From Streptomyces sp. WAC08241 (GTDB taxonomy: Bacteria > Actinomycetota > Actinomycetes > Streptomycetales > Streptomycetaceae): DNA of 64,000 nt. The notes beneath the pieces are model-generated. The model saw only the letters and a program-made list of their open reading frames with translations. It had not been told where the DNA came from and did no database searches. Both the position numbers and the translations under genes were made by a program. Positions 1 through 9,491 of the stretch are shown here, piece after piece. Each line of letters opens with the position of its first letter. Position 1 is the stretch's first letter. The DNA lies in NCBI GenBank assembly GCA_007858575.1, contig CP042279.1:7123774-7187773 (forward strand). Reading direction: 5' to 3'.

Positions 1-501
1 GGTCGTGTTCGCCGAGCGCCGCGACCGCCCCACCGCCGGCTTCAAGCTCTCCATGGACTCCTGGGACGGCTACCCGGCCTCCCGGCAGCGGATCCTGGCG
101 GGCGCGGAGGCCGCCGGCGTCGAGAACCTGATGGTGCTCACCGGCGACGTCCACGTCTCCTACGGCCTCGACCTCAAGGCCGACTTCCGCGACCCGGCCT
201 CCCGGACCGTCGGCACCGAGATCGTCACCACCTCGATCACCAGCGGCAAGGACGGCGCCGACCGCCCCTCGAACCACGACACGCTCATGCGGGCCAATCC
301 GCACCTGCGGTTCTTCAACGGGCGGCGGGGCTACGCGAAGGTCTCCTCGGCCGCGAGAGCGCCCGCGCCGACTTCCGTACGGTCCCGTACGTGACGACGC
401 CGGGCGCCCCCGTCACCACCGCCGCCTCCTTCGTCACCGAGGCGGGGAACCCGGGCTCGTACCCGCGTGACCGTCCGTACGGACGTCACTCCCCGGGATA
501 G
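1..501 (+). CDS. phoD: Alkaline phosphatase D (PhoD) family, C-terminal part, frameshifted
   Basis: This is the C-terminal ~165 residues of a PhoD-type secreted metallo-phosphodiesterase/phosphatase; the start lies outside the window. The stretch 'VLTGDVHVSYGLDL' near base 130-180 is the metal-binding GD(V/I)H segment typical of the family, followed by the usual 'TEIVTTSITSGKDG' block. The reading frame changes near base 350, where one C appears lost from a CCC run; restoring it gives 'KVSLGRESARADFRTVPYVTTPG', the normal family tail, and a stop at 499-501. The 3' end overlaps the convergent oxidoreductase gene by about 15 bases. Family assignment is firm; whether this copy is phosphate-regulated cannot be seen because the promoter is absent. 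Confidence 0.8.
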   Translation, partial: GRVRRAPRPPHRRLQALHGLLGRLPGLPAADPGGRGGRRRREPDGAHRRRPRLLRPRPQGRLPRPGLPDRRHRDRHHLDHQRQGRRRPPLEPRHAHAGQSAPAVLQRAAGLREGLLGRESARADFRTVPYVTTPGAPVTTAASFVTEAGNPGSYPRDRPYGRHSPG

Positions 502-1471
502 CGGACGCCGATGCGGTCCCGTACCGCGTCGAGCGTCCGCATCACCGCGAGCGAGCCGTCCAGCGGCACCAGCGGGGACTCCTTCTCGCCCGCCCGCAGG
601 CAGCGCATCACCTCGGCGGCCTCGTGCCGGAAGCCGTGCGGATCGGCCTCCGCCGTGAACTCCTCCGGCGCGGCGCCCTCGCGGCGCAGGGTGAACCGCT
701 CCGGGAAGAAGAAGCCGCGCGGCACGTCGATCCGGCCGAGGGAGCCCGTCACCGAGGCCGTCAGCGGGGTGTCCGCGGCGATCGAGCAGGAGAGCAGGGC
801 CGACGCCCCGTGCCGGACCAGCCCAGCAGCATCCCCGTGTTCAGGTCGACGCCCTCCGGCGAGAGCAGCGCGTGCGCCTGGACCGAGTCCGGCTCGCCGA
901 GCAGCAACTGCGCGAACGCCACCGGGTACACCCCGAGGTCGAGCAGCGCCCCGCCGCCCGTCTTCGGGTCCCGCAGCCGGTGGTCGGCCCCGAACGGGCC
1001 CGCGAGCCCGAAGTCCGCCTGGACCGTGCGCACCTCGCCGACCGCCCCGTCGCGCACCAGCTCCGCGATCCGCCGGATCAGCGGGTTGCAGTACATCCAC
1101 ATGGCCTCCATCAGGAAGAGGCCCCGGTCCCGGGCGAGGGCGACCAGCTCCGCCGCCTCCCGCGCGTTGAGCGTGAGGGCCTTCTCGCAGAGCACCGCCT
1201 TGCCCGCCTCCAGGGCGAGGCCGGCCGCCGTCCGGTGCGCGTGGTGCGGGGTCGCCACGTACACCACGTCGACGTCCGCGTCGGCGAAGAGCCCGGCCCA
1301 CTCCCCGTACGCCCGCGGTATCCCGAACCGCTCCGCGAAGGCCTTCGCGGGCGCCTCGCTGCGGGAGGCCACCGCCACCACCTCGGCGTCGTCGAGCGTC
1401 CGCAGGTCGGTGGTGAACCGCTCCGCGATGCCGCCCGTCGCCAGGATCCCCCAGCGCACCTTCTCGCCCAT
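486..1471 (-). CDS. Gfo/Idh/MocA family oxidoreductase (frameshifted)
   Basis: A predicted NAD(P)-dependent dehydrogenase of about 328 residues acting on a sugar or cyclitol; the substrate is not deducible. The N-terminus has the Rossmann start 'RWGILATGGIAERF', then 'VVAVASRS' and the conserved 'VYVATPHHAHRTAAGLALEAGKAVLCEKAL', which contains the family's EK(P/A) catalytic-site lysine. The second half holds 'GGGALLDLGVYPVAF', the family's (D)xGxY substrate-domain motif. The frame breaks near base 820 and resumes with 'LLSCSIAADTPLTASVTGS', ending 'RIGVRYPGE'. I chose the ATG at 1471, which directly precedes the nucleotide-binding strand. It converges on the PhoD gene and is divergent from the transporter at 1.6 kb. 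Confidence 0.85.
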
Positions 1472-1600
1472 GTCCCCACCCGTCTCACAGAGGTCCCGAC
1501 CATGCCGGTCGAGCTGAGAGCATAGGCAAGGATTCAACGAAATGGAGCTGTCGATGCCGGAGAGCGGCCAGAGAACGACACAGGGAACACGACCGAAAAG

Positions 1601-2983
1601 GTGCCCGTCACCCCCGACGCGGCCGGCGCCTCCGCCGGGATCACCGTCCCGACCGGGTCCGCCGGGGCCACCGGGCCCGCCGCCGGGTCCACTGAGCCCG
1701 CCGGGTCCACCGCCCCCGTCACCCCCGTCACCCCCGGCGTCGCTGCCGCCCGGCGGACCGGTCTGCTCGTCACCTCGTCCTGGGCGGCCTCACCGCCCTC
1801 CCCCCGCTCTCCATGGACATGTACCTCCCGGCCCTGCCGGAGGTCACCGGCGCGCTGCACGCACCCGCCGCCACCGTCCAGCTCACCCTCACCGCCTGCC
1901 TCGCGGGCATGGCCCTCGGCCAGCTCGTCGTCGGCCCCATGAGCGACAAGTGGGGCGGCGGCGCCCGCTGCTCGCCGGCATGGTCGTGTACGTCCTCGCC
2001 ACCGCCGTCTGCGCCCTCGCGCCCACCGCCGAGACCCTCATCGGCTTCCGGCTGCTCCAGGGCCTCGCGGGCGCCGCCGGCATCGTCATCGCCCGCGCCG
2101 TCGTCCGCGACCTCTACGACGGCGTCGAGATGGCCCGCTTCTTCTCCACCCTGATGCTGATCTCCGGCGTCGCCCCGATCGTCGCCCCCTCATCGGCGGG
2201 CAGATCCTGCGGATCACCGACTGGCGGGGCGTCTTCCACGTCCTCACCGGCGTCGGCGTCCTGCTCACCCTCGTCGTCCACCGCTTCCTCACCGAGACGC
2301 TGCCGCCCGAGCGGCGCCACGAGGGCGGGGTCGGGCAGGCCCTGCGCACCATGCGGGGGCTCCTCGCGGACCGGGTCTTCACCGGCTACATGCTGACCGG
2401 CGGCCTCGCCTTCGCCGTCCTCTTCGCGTACATATCCGCCTCGCCGTTCGTCGTCCAGGAGATCTACGGCGCCTCGCCGCAGACCTTCAGCCTGCTCTTC
2501 GGCCTCAACTCCGTCGGCCTCGTCGCCGTCGGCCAGATCAACGGCAAGCTCCTCGTCGGCCGCGTCAGCCTCGACAAGGTGCTCGGCTGGGGCCTCGGCC
2601 TCATCCTGCTCGCCGCGTCCGCGCTGCTGCTCATGACCAGCGGGGTCCTCGGCGAGGTCGGGCTCGTGCCCGTGGCCGCCGGGCTCTTCGTCCTGATGTC
2701 CGCGATGGGCCTCGCGATGCCGAACACCAACGCCCAGGCCCTGATGCGCACCCCGCACGCCGCCGGGTCCGCCTCCGCGCTCCTCGGCACCTCCTCCTTC
2801 CTCGTCGGCGCCGTCGCCTCCCCGCTCGTCGGCATCGCGGGCGAGCACACGGCCGTCCCGATGGCCGTCGTCCAGCTCACCTGCGCCGTCCTCGCCCTGG
2901 CCTGCTTCCTGGGTCTGTGCCGCCCGTGGCAGAAGGCCCCCGGCACGGCTCGGGCCGGGAAGGCGCAGGACCCGGCCGCCTAG
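1601..2983 (+). CDS. Bcr/CflA family drug-resistance MFS transporter (frameshifted)
   Basis: A 12-helix proton-driven exporter of the DHA1 Bcr/CflA subfamily. Diagnostic pieces are 'LSMDMYLPALPEV' in helix 1, 'TLTACLAGMALGQLVVGPMSDKWG' (the loop 2-3 GP.SD..G motif A) and 'FRLLQGLAGAAGIVIARAVVRDLY' (motif C region). The C-terminal half, from 2351, reads continuously and keeps alternating hydrophobic helices. At least three frameshifts (near 1780, 1965 and 2190) interrupt the first half. The N-terminal tail is unusually rich in Pro, Thr and Gly. The GTG at 1601 is the first start in the main frame; an ATG at 1554 could be the true start if one further indel is present. The gene is followed after 9 bases by the Rsm22-like gene. 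Confidence 0.85.
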
Positions 2984-2992
2984 ACTGCCCCG

Positions 2993-4054
2993 GTGAACGC
3001 CTCCGCTCCCTCCGCCGACTCCCTGCGCGCCGCCCTCGCCGGACTCCTCGCCGACCTTCCGCCCCACCGGGCCGCCCAGGCCGTCGACCGGCTGATCGCC
3101 AACTACCGGGGCACCACCCCGACGGACGCCCCCGTGCTCCGCGACCGCTCCGACGTCGCCGCGTACGCCGCGTACCGGATGCCGGCGACCTTCGAGGCGG
3201 TACGGGGCGTCCTGGACGCCCTGCGGGAGGCCGCGCCCGACTGGGCGCCGCACACCCACACCGACGTCGGCGGCGGCACGGGCGCGGCGAGCTGGGCCGT
3301 CGCGGAGGCCTGGAGCGGTCGGCCGCCCCGCACCACCGTCCTCGACTGGGCCGAGCCCGCCCTCGCGCTCGGCCGCGAGCTGGCCGGCGGCGTGCTCGAC
3401 GCGGAGTGGCGGCGCGAGCGGATCGGCGGCGCGCTGCGCCTCGCCGACACGGACCTGGTCACCGTCTCGTACGTCCTCAAGGAGCTGACCGAGGCCGACC
3501 GCGCCTCGCTCGTCACCGAGGCGGCCCGCGCCGCGCAGGCGGTCGTCGTGGTCGAGCCGGGCACCCCGGACGGCTACGAGCGGATCATCGCGGCCCGCAC
3601 CCTCCTCGTCGGGGCCGGGTTCACCGTCGCCGCGCCCTGCCCGCACAGCGGGGCCTGCCCGATCGCGCCCGGCACGGACTGGTGCCACTTCTCGGCCCGG
3701 GTCAGCCGCTCCTCGCTGCACCGGAAGGTGAAGGGCGGTTCGCTGGCGTACGAGGACGAGAAGTACGCGTACGTGGCCGCCACCCGGTTCCCGGTGGATC
3801 CCGCCGCCGCCCGGATCGTCCGCAAGCCGCAGACCCGCAAGGGCCTGGTCCTGCTGGAGCTCTGCGACTCCGGGGGCCTCTCCCGCGACACCGTCACCAA
3901 GCGCCACGGGCCCCTCTACAAGCAGGCCCGCGACGCGGAGTGGGGCGACCCGTGGCCGCCGGAGGGGACACGGTCTGAGGCCCGGCCGGGGGCACGGCAC
4001 TCGGCGTACTGCCTGAGGCCCGGTCGGGGTCACGGCGTGCGGCGCGCCCCCTGA
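2993..4054 (+). CDS. Rsm22-like small ribosomal subunit methyltransferase family protein
   Basis: A class I SAM-dependent methyltransferase of the Rsm22 family, related to mitochondrial small-subunit assembly factors; the bacterial target is not established. The SAM-binding loop is 'DVGGGTGAASWAV' (around residue 85), followed by 'VLDWAEPALALGREL' and 'DLVTVSYVLKEL'. The C-terminal half has the family's Cys-containing block 'CPHSGACPI' and 'WCHFSARVSRSSLHRKVKG', then 'LAYEDEKYAYV'. The start is a GTG nine bases after the preceding transporter stop, suggesting co-transcription. The frame runs to 4054, but the family normally ends near '..DPWPPE', and a one-base shift would give a stop at 3978; the last 25 residues may therefore be spurious. 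Confidence 0.85.
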   Translation: MNASAPSADSLRAALAGLLADLPPHRAAQAVDRLIANYRGTTPTDAPVLRDRSDVAAYAAYRMPATFEAVRGVLDALREAAPDWAPHTHTDVGGGTGAASWAVAEAWSGRPPRTTVLDWAEPALALGRELAGGVLDAEWRRERIGGALRLADTDLVTVSYVLKELTEADRASLVTEAARAAQAVVVVEPGTPDGYERIIAARTLLVGAGFTVAAPCPHSGACPIAPGTDWCHFSARVSRSSLHRKVKGGSLAYEDEKYAYVAATRFPVDPAAARIVRKPQTRKGLVLLELCDSGGLSRDTVTKRHGPLYKQARDAEWGDPWPPEGTRSEARPGARHSAYCLRPGRGHGVRRAP

Positions 4055-4091
4055 CGCCCGCCCGGCATCACCGTCCCCCGCCCGTCCGGCC

Positions 4092-4662
4092 TCACAGCCC
4101 CCCGCCCGAAGCCACCGCCTTCAGCTCCGTGAAGGCGTCCCGGACGAGGCGGGACAGGTCCTGGCCCTCCGGGTCCACGATCCAGCGGTCGAAGGCGACC
4201 CCGAAGGCGGCCATGCCCGCCTCGGCGGCGAGGCGGGCGGCCGGTTCCGGCACGCCCCGCTCCCGCAGCGCCCCGGCGAGGGCCGCCGCCAGGGCGGCCA
4301 GCTTGATCAGCTCGCGCTCCCGCAGCTCGGCGTGGGCCGCGATGACGGCCTGACGCCGCCGGGCCAGGTCCCCCGCTCCCGGAAGAGGTCCGAGGCCCCC
4401 GGAGGGCGGCCGACACGGCGTCGATCGGCGCCGTCTCCGGCGGGACGTCGGCGAGCGCGCCGACCAACCGCTCCAGGAGCGGGTTCCCGTGCGGGAAGAG
4501 CACCTCGCGCTTGTCGGCGAAGTGCCGGAAGAAGGTCCGCTCCGTCAGCCCCGCCCGCTCGGCGATCTGTTTCGCGGTGGTCGCGTCGAACCCGTGCTCG
4601 CCGTACAGCTCCAGGGCCGCCTGCTCCAGTCGGCCGCGCGCGTTCGGCTCCCATCTCCCCAT
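4092..4662 (-). CDS. TetR/AcrR family transcriptional regulator (frameshifted)
   Basis: A repressor of about 190 residues. The N-terminal helix-turn-helix reads 'AALELYGEHGFDATTAKQIAERAGLTERTFFRHFADKREVLF', a textbook TetR domain with the T.R(T/D)FFRHF recognition helix. The ligand domain is interrupted by a frameshift near 4390 and continues as '..IKLAALAAALAGALRERGVPEPAARLAAEAGMAAFGVAF', ending 'ASGGGL' at 4092. The ATG at 4662 is chosen because the TetR domain begins shortly after it; an upstream ATG at 4698 would run into the operators. It is divergent from the epimerase gene at 4791, with palindromes in between, so it probably controls that gene and itself. Confidence 0.85.
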
Positions 4663-4680
4663 GCCCCGATGGTACGCGAC

Positions 4681-4727
4681 GACAGTCGCTGTCATCACGT
4701 GTTAGCTTCGATGTCAGTGACTGTCAT
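4681..4727. promoter_or_regulatory. Two palindromic operator candidates between tetR and epimerase gene
   Basis: Two related dyads lie in the divergent promoter region: GACAG-TCG-CTGTC at 4681-4693 (perfect 5-base arms) and ATGTCAG-TGA-CTGTCAT at 4711-4727 (one mismatch). Both contain the core TGTCA/TGACA half-site. Their number and position fit binding by the adjacent TetR repressor; binding itself is inferred. Confidence 0.6.
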
Positions 4728-4790
4728 CGCTTCCGTGGTGCCGCGTCCGTCGGCGCCCCTGGCGGTGGCTCGTACAAGGAGGTCTTTCCC

Positions 4791-5736
4791 ATGCGTGTTC
4801 TCGTCACCGGCGCGACCGGGTGGATCGGTTCCGCCCTCGTCCCCGACCTCGTCGACGCGGGGCACCGGGTCGTCGGGCTCGCCCGCTCCGACGCCTCGGC
4901 CGCCGCGCTCGCCGCCGCCGGGGCCGAGGCCGTCCGCGGCTCCCTCGACGACCTCGACGTCCTGCGCGCGGCGTCCGCCGCCTCCGACGGCGTGATCCAC
5001 CTGGCGTTCGACCACGAGACCGCCTTCGCCCGGGGGACATGAAGGCCGCCGCCGAGGCGGACCGCCGTGCCGTCGAGGCGATGGCGGAGGCGCTGACCGG
5101 CACCGGCAAGCCGTTCGTCCTCGCCTCCGGCACCCCCGTGGAGGAGGGCAGGACGGCCACCGAGCGCGACGGGCACGACGTGCCCCCGGTGGACGCCGTC
5201 CCGCCCGCTGCCGCGGGCGCGGTGACCCGGATGGCCACCGGGGAGTACGTGCTCGGCCTCGCGGACCGGGGAGTGCGCTCTCGGTCGTGCGCCTGCCGCG
5301 CACCAACCACGGCGAGGGGGACCACGGCTTCGTCGCGACCCTGGTCCGCACCGCCCGCGAGAAGGGCGTCGCCGGTTACTACGGCGACGGGACCAACCGC
5401 TGGCCCGCCGTCCACCGCGACGACTCCGCCCGCATGTTCCGGATCGCCCTGGAGACGGCCCCGGCCGGCTCGACGCTGCACGCCGTCGCCGACGAGGGCG
5501 TCGCCCTGCGGGACGTCGCGGAGGTCGTCGGGCGCCGGCTCGGCCTGCCGACCGCCTCCGTGCCGCCCGAGGAGGCCGCCGGCCACTTCGGGTGGCTGGC
5601 CGCGGTGCTCGCCGCCGACCAGCCCGCCTCCAGCGCGCTGACCCGCGAGCTCACGGGCTGGCGGCCCGTACGGCCGGGGCTCCTGGCGGACCTGGAGGCG
5701 GGGCACTACTTCCGTGCCCCCACCGCCTCCGCCTGA
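4791..5736 (+). CDS. NAD-dependent epimerase/dehydratase, extended SDR (frameshifted)
   Basis: An atypical extended short-chain dehydrogenase of about 300 residues. The N-terminal 'MRVLVTGATGWIGSALVPDLVDAGHRVVGLARS' contains the GATGxxG dinucleotide-binding motif. 'DGVIHLAFDHETAF' and, later, 'YYGDGTNRWPAVHRDDSARMFRIAL' are typical of the plant-like NAD-dependent epimerase group found in bacteria; these often lack a classical YxxxK. Frameshifts are seen near 5035 and 5275. A strong ribosome-binding site, AAGGAGG, lies 8-9 bases before the ATG. It is the likely target of the divergent TetR regulator. The substrate is unknown. Confidence 0.85.
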
Positions 5737-5796
5737 GGCGCGCCGCCCCGCACCGACACGCGCGGTACGGGGCGGCGGTCCGTGGCCCCCGGACCC

Positions 5797-6625
5797 CTAC
5801 GGACGCAGCTCCTGCGTGCAGCACTTCACGCTGCCGCCGCCCTTGAGGAGCTCGCTCAGGTCCATGCCCACTGGCTCGAAGCCCCGCTCGCGGAGCGGGT
5901 CGAAGAGGCCTACCGCCGCCTGCGGCAGCAGGACGTTCCGTCCGTCGCCGACCGCGTTGAGCCCGAAGGCCGCCGCGTCCTCCTCCGTCGCGATCAGGGC
6001 GTCGGGGAAGAGGCGGGCCAGCACCGCCCGGCTGCCGGGGGAGAAGGCCGCCGGGTAGTACATGATCTCGTCGCCGGCGTCGTCCAGGACGCACAGCGCC
6101 GTGTCCAGGTGGTAGTAGCGCGGATCCACCAGGTCCAGGCCGATCACCGGGCGCCCGAAGAACTCCTGCGCCTCGCCGTGCGAGAGCGGGCTGGCGCGGA
6201 AGCCGCGTCCGGCGAGGATCCAGGAGGCGGTGACGGCGAAGTCGCCTCGCCCTCGTTCACGTGCTCCGGGATCCGCAGGTCCTCCTCCGCCCAGCCGTGG
6301 TCGCGGAACCAGGCCAGGTGCGCGTCGGCCTCGGCCGCGCGCTCCGGGTACGCGAACTCGCGCCGAGGACCCGGCCCCCGACGACGGTCGCGCCGTTCGC
6401 CGCGAAGACCATGTCCGGCAGCGCCGGGTCCGGCTCCAGGACCTCCACGGTGTGGCCGAGCGCGCGGTAGCGGTCCCGCAGGTCCTCCCACTGGGCGAGG
6501 GCGAGCGGCAGGTCGACCGGTTTCGTGGGGTCCATCCAGGGGTTGATGGAGTACGCCACCGTGAAGTGCGCGGGTGGGCACATCAGGTAGCGGCGGGGCG
6601 AGGGCGAGCGCGGAGTGGTGCGCAA
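5797..6625 (-). CDS. ddaH: Dimethylargininase / amidinotransferase-family hydrolase (frameshifted)
   Basis: An N-dimethylarginine dimethylaminohydrolase-like enzyme of about 275 residues, expected to hydrolyse methylated arginine to citrulline. Key segments are 'MCPPAHFTVAYSINPWMDP', the catalytic-region 'DMVFAANGATVVGGRV', 'DPRYYHLDTALCVLDD' with the active-site His, and the C-terminal 'GGGSVKCCTQEL' carrying the catalytic Cys. Frameshifts fall near 6365 and 6240. A TTG at 6625 with GAGGA just upstream is the best supported start; the ATG at 6583 is the alternative. It is divergent from the TetR gene at 6777 across a perfect palindrome. Substrate specificity within the family (ornithine versus dimethylarginine) is inferred. 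Confidence 0.85.
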
Positions 6626-6737
6626 GGAGGGCTCCTCACGGGCGGGCGGTGGGACCGGGATTCGGTGGACCCCATGGTCCGTCCTCGCGGCCCCGTGCGC
6701 AGTGGGCCGTTCGGGTGGTTCGATGACCATCCGCCAA

Positions 6738-6758
6738 GGCGAGACGTAGCGTCTCGCC
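6738..6758. promoter_or_regulatory. Perfect 9-bp-arm palindrome, TetR operator candidate
   Basis: Arms GGCGAGACG and CGTCTCGCC are exact inverted repeats separated by TAG. The site lies 18 bases before the ATG of the TetR gene at 6777, so it overlaps that gene's promoter and suggests autoregulation, plus control of the divergent ddaH-like gene. Confidence 0.7.
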
Positions 6759-6776
6759 TGCTGCTAGATTGACCCC

Positions 6777-7525
6777 ATGTCCAAGCCCCTGCCCGAGCCC
6801 GCGCCCGAGTCCCCGTCCGGGCCCGCGCCCGAGTCCCCGTCCGGGCCCGCCCCCGGCTCCCCGTCCGGGCCCGCGTCCAAGACCGCCCCCGGCTCCCCGT
6901 CCGGACCCCCGTCCAAGCCCGCCCCCGACGCCTCCCGCCGCAGCGAGCGCTCCCGCCGCGCCATCTTCGACGCCGCCTCGCCCTCGTCGCCGAGAACGGC
7001 TACGCGAAGACCACCATCGAGGGCATCGCCGCCCGCGCCGGCGTCGGCAAGCAGACCATCTACCGCTGGTGGCCCTCCAGGGCCGCCGTCCTCCTCGACG
7101 CCTTCCTCGACCTCACGGCCCGCGCCCACGAGGCCATGGAGGGCGAGGCCGAAAGTGAGATCCCCGACACCGGCGACCTCGCCGCCGACCTCAAGCGCGT
7201 CCTGCGCGCCACCGTCGACGAGCTGAACGACCCCGTCTTCGAGGCCCCCACCCGCGCCCTCGCCGCCGAGGGGATCGTCGACCCCGACCTCGGCGCCCGC
7301 TTCACCGAGGCACTGCTCGAACCCCAGCTCCAGTACTACGTGCGCCGCGTCGAGGCCGCCCGGGACGCCGGTGACGTCGACCCCGGCACCGACCCCCGCC
7401 TCGCCGTCGAACTCCTGGTCGGACCCCTCCACCACCGGTGGATCCACCGCACCCTGCCGCTCACCCACGCCTACGCGGACGCCCTGGTCGACCACGTCCT
7501 GCGCGGCCTCGCCCCGAGGGCCTGA
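6777..7525 (+). CDS. TetR/AcrR family regulator with Pro/Ser-rich N-terminal repeat tail
   Basis: A TetR-type repressor of about 249 residues. The HTH domain spans roughly residues 58-105 ('RRSERSRRAIFDAAL..', 'GYAKTTIEGIAARAGVGKQTIYRWWPSRAAVLLDAF'), with one frameshift near 6980. The C-terminal domain reads cleanly ('PDLGARFTEALLEPQLQYYVRRVEAARDAGDV', a TetR_C segment). Before the HTH is an odd ~50-residue tail built from five degenerate copies of an eight-residue unit like PESPSGPA, encoded by near-identical 24-27-base DNA repeats. The ATG follows the palindrome at 6738-6758. Targets probably include itself and the ddaH-like gene. Confidence 0.85.
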
Positions 7526-7629
7526 GCGTCCCGGGACCACCCCGGTTCCGCACTCCGGTCACCCGGGGCGCAGGATGGTGGGACCATGGGCAGAGCCGAA
7601 CGGGCGAGCGCGAGGTTGTGAGGGGATAG

Positions 7630-8410
7630 ATGGGCGACGGCATCGGCCGCTACCGCGGCACGGAGAGCAGACTCCCGCAGTGGCTGCGCAGGCGCCCCAA
7701 ACGCGTCGCGCGGCCGACGACGGGAACGACCGCGAGAAGCTGCTCCTGGCCGTCGCCGCCGCCGGGCTGCTCCCTGGCCCCCGCCGCGTACCCCGTCGGC
7801 TATAGCTGTTCCTGCGAGCGGATCGGCTGTCCCACTCCCGCCCGCCACCCCGTCTCCTTCGCCTGGCAGACCCAGTCGACCACCGACCGCGGCCAGATCG
7901 AGCGCTGGGCGCGCAACGAGCCCCGGGCGAACTTCGTCACCGCCACCGGCATGGTCCACGACGTCCTCGACGTGCCGCTGGCCGCCGGCCGCGCCGCCCT
8001 GGAGCGCCTCTCGCCGAGGGCGTCGAGGTCGGCCCGGTCGCCGAGTCCTCCGCCGCGGCCCCGGACGGCGGCCGGATGCTCTTCTTCACCGCCACCCGGG
8101 GCACGCCCGAGGACGAGGACGAGTGGTGGCCCTGTGAGCTCGACTGCCACCCGGAGACCATGGACGAGCACCCGGGGCTCCGCTGGCACTGCCGCGGCAG
8201 CTACGTCCTCGTCCCCCGGCCCGGCTCCCCGGCGACGAGGACGCCCACCCGGTCGTCGCCTGGGTGCGCGGCCCCGAGCACCCGCTGCCCGACCCGCTGA
8301 ACCTCCTGGAGACCCTCCAGGACGCCTGCGCCCGCCACGCGGCCGAGCGCGGGGCGGCCGGCGACGGCGAGCACGCGGCCCACGAGATCGCCTGGCCGCT
8401 GACCCGCTGA
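7630..8410 (+). CDS. Bifunctional DNA primase/polymerase (prim-pol) domain protein (frameshifted)
   Basis: A ~255-residue protein resembling the stand-alone prim-pol N-terminal-domain proteins common in Streptomyces. The recognisable part is 'SCSCERIGCPTPARHPVSFAWQTQSTTDRGQIERWARNEPRANFVTATGMVHDVLDVP', which matches the Cys-containing 'CSCG..CP.PG.HP' start and the 'FDVLDVP' polymerase-site segment; here that reads HDVLDVP. The rest is acidic ('TRGTPEDEDEWWPCELDC'). Frameshifts occur near 7705-7770, 8010 and 8220. I take the ATG at 7630, eight bases after GAGGGG. These proteins are usually chromosomal, not replicon-associated, and their role is not established. Confidence 0.7.
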
Positions 8411-8455
8411 CCCGCTGACCCGATCGGGAACAGGAGGGACAGGAGGGGCGGGACG

Positions 8456-9491
8456 TTACGAGCCCACCGCGCCCACCACGCCCTGGAGCCGGCCCGTGAC
8501 CGTCACCCCGTCCCGGTCCGTGCCCGCCGGCTTCACCAGCACCGTCTGGCTGCTCACCCACTCCCGGGTGACCGTGTTCCCGACCTCGCCGGTCATCAGC
8601 GCCTTCACGTCCGGGGAGACCTTGGGCCGGTAGCCCGGCGCCGCCGTCTGCCGCTCGAAGTACCGGGTCGCGAAGAAGACGAGCGCGCCCCGTCCCGGGT
8701 CCGCAGCCCCAGCGGCGCGAAGTCCCCCGGTCGGTGGTCCGGTCCACGTACTGGGTGGCGAGCCCCGGCCGCTCGGCTGCCTTCTCCCGCTGCGCCCGCC
8801 ACGCGCTGGTGTGCGGACCGGCCGCGAACGGCCCCGGCTTCCCGTCCCTCAGGTACGCCACGTACTCCGCGCCCAGCTTCCCGGGCGCGACCGCCAGCGC
8901 GTCGGTGTCCGCGGCGACCGGCACCGCGTACCCCTCCTCCTCGGCGAAGGCGGGCACCTCGGCCGCGCCCATGACGCTCAGGTAGGCGACCTCCCAGCGT
9001 TCCCGGGGGCCGTTGCGCACGAAGACCAGGAGCCAGCGCCGGTCGTTCGGGCCCCGGTCGACGTCCCGGTTGGAGTCGGCGTCCGCGAGGAACCAGCGCG
9101 GCCAGCCCACCTTGCGGGGCAGCAGGAAGCGCGCGTCCGTCAGCTCCAGCGGCTCGTGCTCCGCGTTGCCGCCCGGGCTGACGACCGCGCGGGCGCGCAG
9201 CCCCGCCTGGTTGATCTCCCCGAGCGGCCCGGTGACCCGGTCCGCGTCCAGGGCCGGGTCGTAGGCCTCGTCGGCGCGGTTGAAGGCGGTCGTGAAGTCC
9301 GTCAGGGCCTTCGCCGCCTCGGCCTCCGTCGCCGGGGGCAGCAGCGCCAGCTCGCCGTGGACCGTCACGCAGCCGCTCGCCGTCAGCGCCAGGGCGGTCA
9401 CGGCCGCCGTCGCCGCCAGCAGCCTCGCCGGTCGCGCCGGCCACCGCTCACGCGGTCGTCCCGGCGCTCGCCCCACCCTCAGCCTGCTCAT
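8456..9491 (-). CDS. Putative lipoprotein of unknown function (frameshifted)
   Basis: About 340 residues with a lipoprotein signal: a Arg-rich start, hydrophobic 'LLAATAAVTALALTASGCVT' with lipobox Cys near residue 41, then an extracytoplasmic domain. No known enzymatic motif is visible; readable parts include 'AKALTDFTTAFNRADEAYDPALDADRVTGPLGEINQAGL' and a C-terminal half ending 'GVTVTGRLQGVVGAVGS' after a frameshift near 8700. It lies immediately downstream of, and overlaps by 44 bases, the EfeU gene, so it may be translated from the same message; a later in-frame GTG would reduce the overlap. A link to iron uptake is by position only. Confidence 0.65.

Noticed and set aside
2114..4033. A 639-codon open frame on the minus strand
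   Set aside because: It lies opposite the transporter and Rsm22-like genes, whose family motifs are clear; its composition (Gly/Arg/Glu/Asp-rich) is the usual antisense shadow of high-G+C coding DNA.
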